A stretch of 6,568 bases of DNA from Thermococcaceae archaeon (GTDB lineage: Archaea; Methanobacteriota_B; Thermococci; Thermococcales; Thermococcaceae), in contig JALSON010000360.1 in NCBI GenBank assembly GCA_026986455.1, positions 1-6,568 of the forward strand. Reading direction: 5' to 3'. Both the position numbers and the translations under genes were made by a program. Under the pieces are notes generated by a model. The model did not search any database. It had not been told where the DNA came from and saw nothing but the letters and a program-made list of their open reading frames with translations. Numbering within the stretch: the stretch's first letter is position 1; each line of letters opens with the position of its first letter. Shown here piece by piece: positions 1 through 5,244 of this stretch.

Positions 1-301
1 CCACGTTAATGTCGGGCTTCTTTATAGCCTCCCCCATCTTTTCCGCTATTACCTTGAACTCCCCCATTATTTCTATGTCTATCTTCCTGGGCTCTGTTCT
101 CTCCCCGATGAACCTCTCGGCCATCTTCTCGATTATCTCCCTGTGCTTATCCTCCTCTCTGGCCAGGAATAGAATCTCATCCCGTATTATGTCGCTCTTA
201 ACTATAGAAGCCAGCTTCTCGTAGGCCTCCTTTGCTCTGATCTCCGCACTGGCGGCAATCTCAAAAACTTCTTTATCGGTTACTTCCACTGACATCACCA
301 T
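1..301 (-). CDS. Ferritin-like / rubrerythrin-type diiron protein, N-terminal part (3' end outside window)
   Basis: An open minus-strand frame of 100 codons runs off the left edge without a stop. The protein is charged and helical, starting MVMSVEVTDKEVFEIA. It carries the first half of a ferritin-like four-helix bundle: Glu20 with Tyr27 seven residues later in helix 1 (EIRAKEAY), and an ExxH motif, Glu50-Asp-Lys-His53, in helix 2 (AREEDKHREII). In this superfamily these residues bind a carboxylate-bridged di-iron centre used in peroxide or oxygen detoxification or iron handling; the second ExxH would lie outside the window, so the exact family is open. The start is uncertain. GAGG at 310-307 lies 5 nt before ATG 301 and 8 nt before GTG 298; ATG 295 and GTG 289 (after GGTGAT at 300-295) are alternatives. 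It is transcribed away from the histidine genes and is probably unrelated to them in function. Confidence 0.75.
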   Translation of the reverse strand, partial: MVMSVEVTDKEVFEIAASAEIRAKEAYEKLASIVKSDIIRDEILFLAREEDKHREIIEKMAERFIGERTEPRKIDIEIMGEFKVIAEKMGEAIKKPDINV

Positions 302-310
302 ATATACCTC

Positions 311-336
311 GATTTTAAGTTTATTAACACTTTCGG
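311..336 (-). promoter_or_regulatory. Possible promoter of the ferritin-like gene
   Basis: This is the most AT-rich stretch before the minus-strand gene. Read on the minus strand it has CCGAAA (336-331) as a possible BRE, followed by GTTAATAAAC, with TTAATAAA (328-321) as a possible TATA box. A start site about 25 bp downstream would fall near 300, giving an almost leaderless mRNA, which fits poorly with the GAGG ribosome site at 310-307. Read on the plus strand, AAGTTTATTAA also looks TATA-like, so the orientation is not certain. Confidence 0.3.
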
Positions 337-346
337 AAATTAGACT

Positions 347-406
347 TTCTCATGTCCTGAACATTCTGCGGGTGGATGAACCCTTGCAAGCATTCTCACA
401 TGAGAA
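347..406. repeat. TTCTCA inverted repeats
   Basis: TTCTCATGT at 347-355 is exactly complementary to ACATGAGAA at 398-406. The right side is itself a short palindrome, TTCTCA-CA-TGAGAA (393-406). The same hexamer occurs again at 601-606, at the predicted transcription start of the histidine leader. This could be a set of regulator half-sites, or chance recurrence of a hexamer; no known regulator motif is recognised. Confidence 0.4.
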
Positions 407-413
407 CACACTG

Positions 414-438
414 ACCTCCTCCCTTTGCGGGGGGAGGT
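414..438. repeat. Strong GC-rich hairpin (10-bp stem, 5-nt loop)
   Basis: ACCTCCTCCC (414-423) pairs with GGGGGGAGGT (429-438) around the loop TTTGC (424-428), with one G-T wobble (420/432). It is the most stable-looking structure in the window. Neither side has the T-run typical of an archaeal intrinsic terminator. It lies about 160 bp upstream of the histidine promoter and about 110 bp upstream of the ferritin-like gene start, so it would be transcribed only if a promoter has been missed. Confidence 0.6.
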
Positions 439-459
439 TTGAGGGGTCTCATTCAAACC
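436..459. repeat. Inverted repeat GGTTTGA / TCAAACC
   Basis: GGTTTGA (436-442) is exactly complementary to TCAAACC (453-459) across a 10-nt loop. Its left arm shares bases 436-438 with the right arm of the preceding hairpin, so in a transcript the two could not form fully at the same time. A smaller alternative, TGAG (440-443) with CTCA (448-451), lies inside it. Function unknown. Confidence 0.5.
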
Positions 460-529
460 CAAGATAAAGCGGATCTTCGGCCGGTCAAAAATTCAAATTC
501 CGAGCTCATAGGGACTAAGGTATGCAGCA

Positions 530-547
530 ATCATCAGATTGGATGAT
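530..547. repeat. Inverted repeat ATCATC-N6-GATGAT upstream of the his promoter
   Basis: ATCATC (530-535) and GATGAT (542-547) form a 6-bp inverted repeat with a 6-bp spacer, ending 26 bp before the TATA box. The position would suit an activator or regulator site. No known factor is recognised. Confidence 0.35.
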
Positions 548-558
548 GTTTAGACAAA

Positions 559-576
559 AAACTTCCGGATAAGTTT
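559..576. promoter_or_regulatory. 18-bp palindrome overlapping the TATA box, candidate operator
   Basis: AAACTT (559-564) and AAGTTT (571-576) form a perfect 6-bp inverted repeat around CCGGAT. The right half shares bases 574-576 with the TATA box, and the left half covers the region where TFB would touch DNA. A dimeric regulator bound here would be expected to compete with TBP/TFB. An AAGTTT half-site also occurs at 317-322 in the putative promoter of the divergent gene. The repeat is seen; the operator role is inferred. Confidence 0.45.
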
Positions 577-581
577 AAATA
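574..581 (+). promoter_or_regulatory. TATA box of the histidine leader and operon
   Basis: TTTAAATA preceded by GGATAAG is the best plus-strand archaeal TATA box upstream of the operon. A start site 24-32 bp downstream would fall near A606/G607, just after TTCTC, leaving a 5' leader of about 17-18 nt that contains the GGAGG at 611-615. No better promoter lies between it and hisZ, so it probably drives both the short ORF and the whole operon. Confidence 0.7.
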
Positions 582-610
582 CCCCTGCACACATTCTTCT
601 TTCTCAGGAA

Positions 611-615
611 GGAGG
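611..615 (+). promoter_or_regulatory. Ribosome binding site of the short leader ORF
   Basis: GGAGG, inside the purine run GGAAGGAGGGA (607-617), lies 8 nt before the ATG at 624. The operon genes show 7-nt spacings (hisZ, hisG, hisB, hisA, hisIE). This is as good a site as any in the window and is the main reason to think the short ORF is translated. Confidence 0.7.
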
Positions 616-623
616 GAATCGAT

Positions 624-725
624 ATGAAAGGAAAGAATACTGCAGGAAGACTGAAAGATGTATGCACCCGGACGAGCTTTGTGGAGACATCCACCCTTCT
701 GGTGAGCTACTGCCATCATCATTGA
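624..725 (+). CDS. Putative histidine leader peptide (33 aa, ending His-His-His)
   Basis: The ORF runs ATG to TGA with 33 sense codons. The peptide begins MKGKNTAGRLKDV and ends LLVSYCHHH; the last three codons, CAT CAT CAT (714-722), come directly before TGA 723-725. It has a well-placed TATA box, a leader of about 18 nt and a strong GGAGG. It resembles no protein family I know and has no clear signal peptide or domain. Its place directly before a histidine operon and its terminal His run suggest a regulatory leader whose translation senses charged histidyl-tRNA, like the bacterial hisL peptide. Classical attenuation is not established in archaea to my knowledge, so function is inferred; alternatives are chance or a small metal-binding peptide (Cys-His3 tail). 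It is in the same reading frame as hisZ, 72 nt downstream, with only its own TGA between. Confidence 0.6.
   Translation: MKGKNTAGRLKDVCTRTSFVETSTLLVSYCHHH
681..704 (+). promoter_or_regulatory. Two mutually exclusive hairpins in the leader ORF
   Basis: GTGGA (681-685) can pair with TCCAC (690-694) over a GACA loop, while CACC (692-695) can pair with GGTG (701-704) over a CTTCT loop. The arms overlap at 692-694, so only one can form. They lie just upstream of the His codons at 714-722, where a stalled ribosome would cover roughly the second hairpin and leave the first free. Stems are only 5 and 4 bp, so this may be chance. Confidence 0.3.
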
Positions 726-748
726 CTGTTCTACCGTATTCAGCCCAG

Positions 749-772
749 CCTCTATCATCGAGGGGACATTTT
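749..772 (+). promoter_or_regulatory. Weak hairpin followed by TTTT, possible attenuator
   Basis: CCTC (749-752) pairs with GAGG (760-763) over a 7-nt loop and is followed by TTTT at 769-772, with another TTTT at 782-785. It lies between the leader stop and hisZ. The same CCTC could instead pair with GAGG 787-790 inside the hisZ ribosome site. Both pairings are short, and the T-runs are shorter than typical archaeal terminators, so this is a weak candidate. Confidence 0.25.
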
Positions 773-785
773 CATCACAGGTTTT

Positions 786-790
786 GGAGG
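786..790 (+). promoter_or_regulatory. Ribosome binding site of hisZ
   Basis: GGAGG lies 7 nt before GTG 798 and decides that start. There is no in-frame ATG between the leader stop codon and 798, and the encoded protein begins where class II synthetase-like proteins normally begin. Confidence 0.7.
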
Positions 791-797
791 GATTAGT

Positions 798-1691
798 GTG
801 AGAAAGGATTTATTTTCGGAATCAGGGAGATTGGCGGATATTACGAAGTATTTAAGGCGCACATTCGAGCTCTGGGGATACAGGGAGGTGTTCCTTCCCG
901 CGGTGGAGGAGTTCAGCGGGAACTTAAGGAAAGGCACGAAGTTCGCATACAACAACGGTTTCTATGTAATAAAGCCTGATCTGACGTCCCAGATACTCGC
1001 AAACCTCAAGGAGCCGAGGAGGATGAAGCTTTACTACATAAGTGAAGTTCTGAACGGAGGGATTAGGGGAAAATGGCAGGCGGGGGTTGAGTTTATTGGA
1101 GGAAAAGACGTCCAAATGCAGGTTGAGGTGCTTTTGACTGCCATAACATCCCTTGAGGCACTGGGCATTGAGGACTTCTATATAGATGTTGGAAGTCTAA
1201 AGGTCTGGGAGAACTCAATGGAGGGCATCGAGGAATTCAGGGGAGAGGTGTTCGAAGCACTGACGAGGAGAAACTTCGAAATCATCGAGAGGCTGCCGAT
1301 TAGTGAGGAGAAGAAGGAGGAGCTCTGGCGTCTCTTCAACTTCCGCGGAAAAAGATGCGGATACGGGAAGCTCAATGAGATTGTTGATGCGGTGGATGAT
1401 GAGCGGGTCTTCATAGACTTCGGCACTATAAGGCCCCTCCCCTACTACAGGGACATAATTTTCGAGATATACTCTCCCAGACTTGGAAAGCCCCTTGGGG
1501 GAGGAGGGGAATACACTTTCAAGGGAACCGATGCCTTTGGATTTGCCTTTGACCTGAACGCCCTCTCGAAGCTCTTCGACGGCAGAAAAATGGAGAAGAG
1601 CCGGAAGAAAGTGAGCGGGGATCTGAGGGAGGCATACAGGCTTGCAAGGGAGCTCGTAAAGCTCGGCATTCCTGTGGAGGTGGGAGAATGA
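798..1691 (+). CDS. hisZ: ATP phosphoribosyltransferase regulatory subunit HisZ (HisRS-like)
   Basis: This 297-aa protein has the catalytic fold of histidyl-tRNA synthetase but is expected to act as the regulatory partner required by short-form HisG, forming a complex that senses histidine. Synthetase-like landmarks are the N-terminal helix and strand [15 protein letters not shown] (25-39), a motif-2-like [10 protein letters not shown] (93-102), [11 protein letters not shown] (215-225), GGGGEY (234-239, matching the HisRS GGRYD region) and a motif-3-like GFAFDLNAL (248-256). In HisRS motif 3 (GFAIGLERL) the ATP-binding Arg is conserved; here that place is Ala255, so aminoacylation is unlikely. 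The protein is shorter than bacterial HisZ (near 390 aa) and ends in [17 protein letters not shown], which resembles the start of the HisRS anticodon-binding domain cut short. It starts with GTG and overlaps hisG by 4 bp (ATGA). Confidence 0.88.
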   Translation: MRKDLFSESGRLADITKYLRRTFELWGYREVFLPAVEEFSGNLRKGTKFAYNNGFYVIKPDLTSQILANLKEPRRMKLYYISEVLNGGIRGKWQAGVEFIGGKDVQMQVEVLLTAITSLEALGIEDFYIDVGSLKVWENSMEGIEEFRGEVFEALTRRNFEIIERLPISEEKKEELWRLFNFRGKRCGYGKLNEIVDAVDDERVFIDFGTIRPLPYYRDIIFEIYSPRLGKPLGGGGEYTFKGTDAFGFAFDLNALSKLFDGRKMEKSRKKVSGDLREAYRLARELVKLGIPVEVGE

Positions 1692-2305
1692 GATTCGTTC
1701 TTCCAAAGGGAAGGCTGTTCAAAGGATCCCTTGAAATCCTGAGGAAAGCAGGGGTTGAGCTAAAACCTCCAGAAAACAGAGAGCTGATAGTAAAAAACGG
1801 GAAGTACGAGCTTCTCCTTGCAAGATCCTTTGATGTCCCGGTTTATGTTGAGCACGGGGTGGATGTTGGCATAGCCGGAAGCGACGTGGTCGAGGAGAGG
1901 GAGAGCGACGTTCTCATTCCCCTTGAACTGCCCTTTGGAAAGTGCCGCCTGAGCCTGGCCATGCCCGCGGAAAGCCTCACCGAAATCGAAGATATGGAGG
2001 GCTTCAGGATCGCCACGAAATATCCAAACATTGCGAGGAAGTTCTTTGAAAGAAGGGGGGTGGATGTTGAGGTGATAAAGCTCCACGGGAGCATAGAGCT
2101 CGCCCCAAAAATCGGGATTGCTGATGCCATCGTTGACATAGTCGAAACGGGGAACACGCTAAGGGCAAACGGTCTGGTTGAGGTCGAGAAGATAATGGAC
2201 GTTTCCGCCCTGCTTCTGGTCAACAGGGTCTCTCAAAAGGTTAAGTTTGAGGAGATAAACCGGCTCGTTTTAAAGCTTAAGGAGGCTGGTAGGAATGATG
2301 TTTGA
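1688..2305 (+). CDS. hisG: ATP phosphoribosyltransferase, short form (HisG_S)
   Basis: HisG condenses ATP and PRPP to N1-(5-phosphoribosyl)-ATP, the first and usually feedback-controlled step of histidine synthesis. The 205-aa protein begins with the family motif LPKGRL (5-10), has [11 protein letters not shown] (58-68) and the phosphate/PRPP-binding stretch [18 protein letters not shown] (146-163). It ends without the C-terminal ACT-like domain of long HisG, so it is the short form that needs HisZ; hisZ directly upstream agrees with this. The ATG overlaps the hisZ stop as ATGA, with GGAGG at 1676-1680 placed 7 nt upstream. The end overlaps hisD by 11 nt. Confidence 0.95.
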   Translation: MRFVLPKGRLFKGSLEILRKAGVELKPPENRELIVKNGKYELLLARSFDVPVYVEHGVDVGIAGSDVVEERESDVLIPLELPFGKCRLSLAMPAESLTEIEDMEGFRIATKYPNIARKFFERRGVDVEVIKLHGSIELAPKIGIADAIVDIVETGNTLRANGLVEVEKIMDVSALLLVNRVSQKVKFEEINRLVLKLKEAGRNDV

Positions 2306-3428
2306 TCTGGAGAAATATGTTGGAAATGTATTGAGGGATATCAGGGAGAGGGGCATTGAGGCCGTTAGGGAGTACTCAAGGAAGTTTGACGGCTACGATG
2401 GGGAGTTTCCTGTGAGTGAAGAGGAGTTTGAAGAAGCCGAGAGACTGATTCCGGAGGAGGATAAGAGGATAATAGCGAGAACCATTGAGCGCGTCAGGGA
2501 GTACCACGAGAAGCAACTCGAAAGGGACAAGCTCTACATAAAGAACGCATCGCTTTACGGCATAATCTACAGGCCGATAGGGAGGGTGGGAATCTACGTC
2601 CCGGGAGGAAAGCCCCTCCCCTCATCGCTCATAATGACCGCGGTTCCTGCAAGGATAGCCGGCGTTAGGGAGATAGCCGTTGCAATACCGCCGAAGGAGG
2701 GGAAGATTAACCCCTACGTCCTCTACGTCGCAAAGCTCCTCGGCATTAGGGAGGTCTACAAGCTCGGCGGAATTCAGGCTATCGCTGCAATGGCCTACGG
2801 CATTGGGATGAAGAAGGTGGACAAAATCTTTGGACCCGGGAACAAATTCGTGAATGAGGCAAAGAGGCAGGTTTTCGGTGTCGTGGGAATTGACAGCCTG
2901 GCTGGGCCATCGGAGATAGCCATCATAGCGGATGAGAGTGCGAATAAAGACTATGTTCTTGCAGACCTGCTCTCCCAGCTGGAGCACGGGAAGGACTCAA
3001 AGGCATGGCTTTTGACGACTTCAAAAGAGCTCGCCGAATATTGCAATAAGGAGGGTGTTGAGGTCGTTTTGTGCGAAAGCCTGGAGGAGTGTGCGGAAAA
3101 GGTCAACGAAATAGCTCCGGAGCACCTGGAGATAATCACAAAGGAGCCCCTGAAGTTGGTGGACTTAATAGAAAATGCTGGAGCAATTTATCTTGGGGAA
3201 TACACACCCGTTCCAGCGGCGGATTACTTCCTCGGCGTAAATCACGTCCTCCCAACGGGCGGAGCGGCCAGGTTCAGCGGCGTTTTAACGGTCATGGACT
3301 TCATGAAGAGAATAAGCCTAGCCTACGTGAGCAGGGAGGAGTTTTTGCAAGAGAGGTATTTAGGAATTCGCCTGGCGGAGATAGAGGGCATGGAGAAGCA
3401 CAAAAAGAGCATGGAGGTGAGAAGATGA
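2295..3428 (+). CDS. hisD: Histidinol dehydrogenase
   Basis: HisD is the zinc- and NAD-dependent enzyme that oxidises L-histidinol through histidinal to histidine, the last two steps. The 377-aa protein shows [16 protein letters not shown] (96-111), [14 protein letters not shown] (156-169), [19 protein letters not shown] (178-195 region), [11 protein letters not shown] (198-208), the zinc-site motif [11 protein letters not shown] (225-235; Gln228, His231), the catalytic pair Glu276-His277 in APEHLE, and [17 protein letters not shown] (307-323) with Asp310 as zinc ligand. His369 in EGMEKH fits the C-terminal zinc ligand. It is shorter than bacterial HisD (about 430 aa), mostly at the N-terminus, but no key residue is missing. 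ATG 2295 was chosen because GGAGG at 2281-2285 is 9 nt upstream; the adjacent ATG 2298 is an alternative. It overlaps hisB by 4 bp. Confidence 0.96.
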   Translation: MMFDLEKYVGNVLRDIRERGIEAVREYSRKFDGYDGEFPVSEEEFEEAERLIPEEDKRIIARTIERVREYHEKQLERDKLYIKNASLYGIIYRPIGRVGIYVPGGKPLPSSLIMTAVPARIAGVREIAVAIPPKEGKINPYVLYVAKLLGIREVYKLGGIQAIAAMAYGIGMKKVDKIFGPGNKFVNEAKRQVFGVVGIDSLAGPSEIAIIADESANKDYVLADLLSQLEHGKDSKAWLLTTSKELAEYCNKEGVEVVLCESLEECAEKVNEIAPEHLEIITKEPLKLVDLIENAGAIYLGEYTPVPAADYFLGVNHVLPTGGAARFSGVLTVMDFMKRISLAYVSREEFLQERYLGIRLAEIEGMEKHKKSMEVRR

Positions 3429-3958
3429 GGCGCAAAACAAAAGAGACTGATATCATCGTAGAGGTTGGCGTTGAGGGAAGAATAGAAACGGGCGATAAAG
3501 TCTTTGACCACCTCCTCACCGCTTTATTCTTTTACATGCGGGAAGAGGTCAGTGTGAGTGCCGAGTGGGACCTAAGGCACCACCTGTGGGAGGACTTGAC
3601 CATTACGCTCGGCGAGGAGCTCAGGGAGAAAATTAAGGGCAAAAAGATAGCGCGCTTTGGGAATGCGATAATGCCCATGGACGATGCCCTTGTGCTCGTC
3701 GCCGTGGACATCTCTGGTAGGGCGTATGCCAACGTTGAACTCTCGCCCATGGAGGGCGAGGAGGGATTTGAGCTCACTTTGGTCAGGGAGTTCCTCTGGG
3801 CCCTGGCGAGGAGCCTCAACGCCACCATACACGTAAAGCAGCTGAGCGGGGTTAATGCGCACCACGTCATCGAGGCGGCATTTAAAGGATTGGGCACCGC
3901 TTTAAGGCAGGCTTTAAGCGAAAGTGAGCGCTTAGAGAGCACAAAAGGAGTTCTGTGA
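3425..3958 (+). CDS. hisB: Imidazoleglycerol-phosphate dehydratase (monofunctional)
   Basis: HisB is the manganese enzyme that dehydrates imidazole-glycerol phosphate to imidazole-acetol phosphate. The 177-aa product has both metal-binding HHxxE motifs, His52-His53-Glu56 (HHLWED) and His146-His147-Glu150 (HHVIEAAFK), plus [13 protein letters not shown] (77-89), VDISGRAY (94-101) and the usual C-terminal end STKGVL. The N-terminal FDHLL (27-31) keeps one His, but the following conserved His-Gly of bacterial enzymes (FDHMLDQIATHG in E. coli) reads FYM here, and the segment before HHLWED is about three residues shorter. There is no phosphatase domain. The start is ATG 3425, overlapping the hisD stop as ATGA with GGAGGTGA 7 nt upstream; the frame is open farther upstream but that part is not HisB-like. 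Confidence 0.93.
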   Translation: MRRKTKETDIIVEVGVEGRIETGDKVFDHLLTALFFYMREEVSVSAEWDLRHHLWEDLTITLGEELREKIKGKKIARFGNAIMPMDDALVLVAVDISGRAYANVELSPMEGEEGFELTLVREFLWALARSLNATIHVKQLSGVNAHHVIEAAFKGLGTALRQALSESERLESTKGVL

Positions 3959-3967
3959 GGTGGTAAT

Positions 3968-4552
3968 GTGAGAGAAATAGCGATAGTTGATCTCGGCATA
4001 GGTAATCTGGCCAACGTGAGAAAAGCTTTAGGTGGAGTGATCACGAACGACCCCTACGAGATTGATAGGGCCGAAAAAATAGTTTTGCCTGGCGTTGGAA
4101 ACTTCGGGGCTGTAATGGAGAGGCTTGAACCGCTAAGGGGGGTTATCCTGGATACCATAAATGAGGGGAAGCCGTTCCTCGGGATATGCCTGGGGATGCA
4201 GCTGCTCTTTGAAGAGAGCGAGGAAAGCCCGGGAAGCAGGGGGCTTGGCGTGTTTGAGGGCAAAGTTGTGCGCTTTAGAGGCGTCAGAACACCGCACATT
4301 GGCTGGAACCAGGTCTTTCCCTCCAAAGAGTGCCCGCTCTTTGAGGGAATCAAAGAGGGAGCATACTTCTACTTCGTGCACTCCTATTACGTAAATCCCC
4401 GGGATGAGGAGGTTGTTGCGGCCAAAACGGACTATGAATCCATGGTCTTTACATCAGCGGTCTGCAAGGATAATGTCTTCGGGGTTCAGTTCCACCCGGA
4501 AAAGTCGAGCAAAAACGGGCTGAGACTTTTAAAGAACTTCAGGAGGCTTTGA
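3968..4552 (+). CDS. hisH: Imidazole glycerol phosphate synthase, glutaminase subunit HisH
   Basis: HisH is a class I glutamine amidotransferase that releases ammonia from glutamine and passes it through the HisF barrel. The 194-aa protein has GIGNLANVRKAL (10-21), the oxyanion-region PGVGNF (41-46), the nucleophile motif LGICLGMQLLFE (71-82) with Cys74, TPHIGWNQV (108-116) and VQFHPEKS (173-180) with His176 and Glu178, so the Cys-His-Glu triad is complete. It starts with GTG 3968; an ATG at 3966 is in another frame and followed at once by TGA. GAGGTGG (3957-3963) overlaps the hisB stop and serves as ribosome site. The gap to hisB is 9 nt and to hisA 1 nt. Confidence 0.95.
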   Translation: MREIAIVDLGIGNLANVRKALGGVITNDPYEIDRAEKIVLPGVGNFGAVMERLEPLRGVILDTINEGKPFLGICLGMQLLFEESEESPGSRGLGVFEGKVVRFRGVRTPHIGWNQVFPSKECPLFEGIKEGAYFYFVHSYYVNPRDEEVVAAKTDYESMVFTSAVCKDNVFGVQFHPEKSSKNGLRLLKNFRRL

Positions 4553-4553
4553 G

Positions 4554-5243
4554 ATGAGAATTTATCCAGCGATTGATTTAATGAATGGAAAGGCTGTGCG
4601 CCTTTACAAAGGCAGGAAGGAGAGCGTAAAGGTTTATGGAGATCCGGTGGAGATGGCCAGGGGTTTTGTCAAGCTTGTGGATAAAATCCACATCGTTGAC
4701 CTTGACGGAGCCTTTGAAGGAAAGCCCCAAAACCTTGACGTCGTGAGGAGGATAATAGAGGAGACGGGACTGAAGGTTCAGATGGGCGGAGGCTTTAGGG
4801 ACTATGAGAGCATAGCGAAGGCCTACTCAATCGGCGTCGAGAACGTCATAATTGGCACGAAGGCCTTTGATCTGAAGTTTTTGGAAAAGATAACCCGGGA
4901 TTTTGAAGGGATAACTGTCAGCTTGGATGCAAGAGGCGGAAGGATAGTGGTGAAGGGCTGGGAGGAGGAGAGCTCCATAACCGTTGAAGAGGCTTACGGG
5001 ATGCTCAAAAAGTACGTTAACAGGTTCATCTACACGGCAATTGAGAAGGATGGCACATTGACGGGAATTGAAAAAATAGAGCGCTTCTGGGATAGAGAGG
5101 AGTTCATCTATGCCGGCGGTGTCTCAAGCGTTGAAGATATTCTAAAGCTTAAAGAAATTGGGTTTTCCGGGGCAATAGTCGGAAAAGCCCTCTATGAGGG
5201 CAAGGTTACTTTAGAAGAGCTGTTAAATGTATTAGGTGATTGA
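4554..5243 (+). CDS. hisA: ProFAR isomerase HisA
   Basis: HisA is a (beta/alpha)8-barrel that opens the ribose of ProFAR by Amadori rearrangement to give PRFAR, the substrate of HisF-HisH. The 229-aa protein begins [20 protein letters not shown] with catalytic Asp8; the partner Asp is Asp125 in [17 protein letters not shown] (48-56), QMGGGFR (76-82), [13 protein letters not shown] (161-173) and the phosphate-binding YAGGVSS (186-192) and [10 protein letters not shown] (207-216) follow the family order. Its start follows the hisH stop as TGA-G-ATG, with AGGAGG in the last hisH codons acting as ribosome site, so translation is probably coupled. The same TGAGATG junction recurs before hisF. Confidence 0.95.
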   Translation: MRIYPAIDLMNGKAVRLYKGRKESVKVYGDPVEMARGFVKLVDKIHIVDLDGAFEGKPQNLDVVRRIIEETGLKVQMGGGFRDYESIAKAYSIGVENVIIGTKAFDLKFLEKITRDFEGITVSLDARGGRIVVKGWEEESSITVEEAYGMLKKYVNRFIYTAIEKDGTLTGIEKIERFWDREEFIYAGGVSSVEDILKLKEIGFSGAIVGKALYEGKVTLEELLNVLGD

Positions 5244-5244
5244 G

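Larger units (their letters stand above)
302..623. other. Divergent intergenic region with several inverted repeats
   Basis: No convincing protein gene, tRNA or CRISPR repeat was found here on either strand. What it holds is a possible minus-strand promoter near 311-336, TTCTCA-type repeats at 347-406, a strong hairpin at 414-438, a second inverted repeat at 436-459, a smaller one at 530-547, and the histidine-operon promoter and its palindrome at 559-581. The stretch 461-529 shows nothing I can name. Confidence 0.6.

Noticed and set aside
361..560. Possible C/D box or H/ACA guide RNA
   Set aside because: No RTGATGA box paired with CTGA at proper spacing was found, and no ACA follows the hairpins at a suitable distance. 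The only near match, GGATGATG at 541, lacks a D box partner.
534..758. 74-aa minus-strand ORF opposite the leader ORF
   Set aside because: It has no good ribosome site or promoter, no recognisable domain, and it lies opposite a better-supported promoter and leader. Its His-rich look comes partly from the CATCATC/GATGAT repeats.
302..800. tRNA gene, CRISPR array or insertion-sequence ends
   Set aside because: No cloverleaf or T-loop motif, no regularly spaced direct repeats, and no transposase fragment or target-site duplication could be seen.
1215..1706. 163-aa minus-strand ORF inside hisZ
   Set aside because: Antisense shadow of a well-supported gene; no domain or ribosome site.
3071..3424. 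N-terminal extension of the hisB frame
   Set aside because: The extension lies wholly inside hisD and is low-complexity Arg/Gly-rich; ATG 3425 with a GGAGGTGA site gives the normal HisB start.
5236..5244. GTG 5236 as the hisF start
   Set aside because: It overlaps the ribosome site AGGTGAT, and the family start MLAKR is at ATG 5245.
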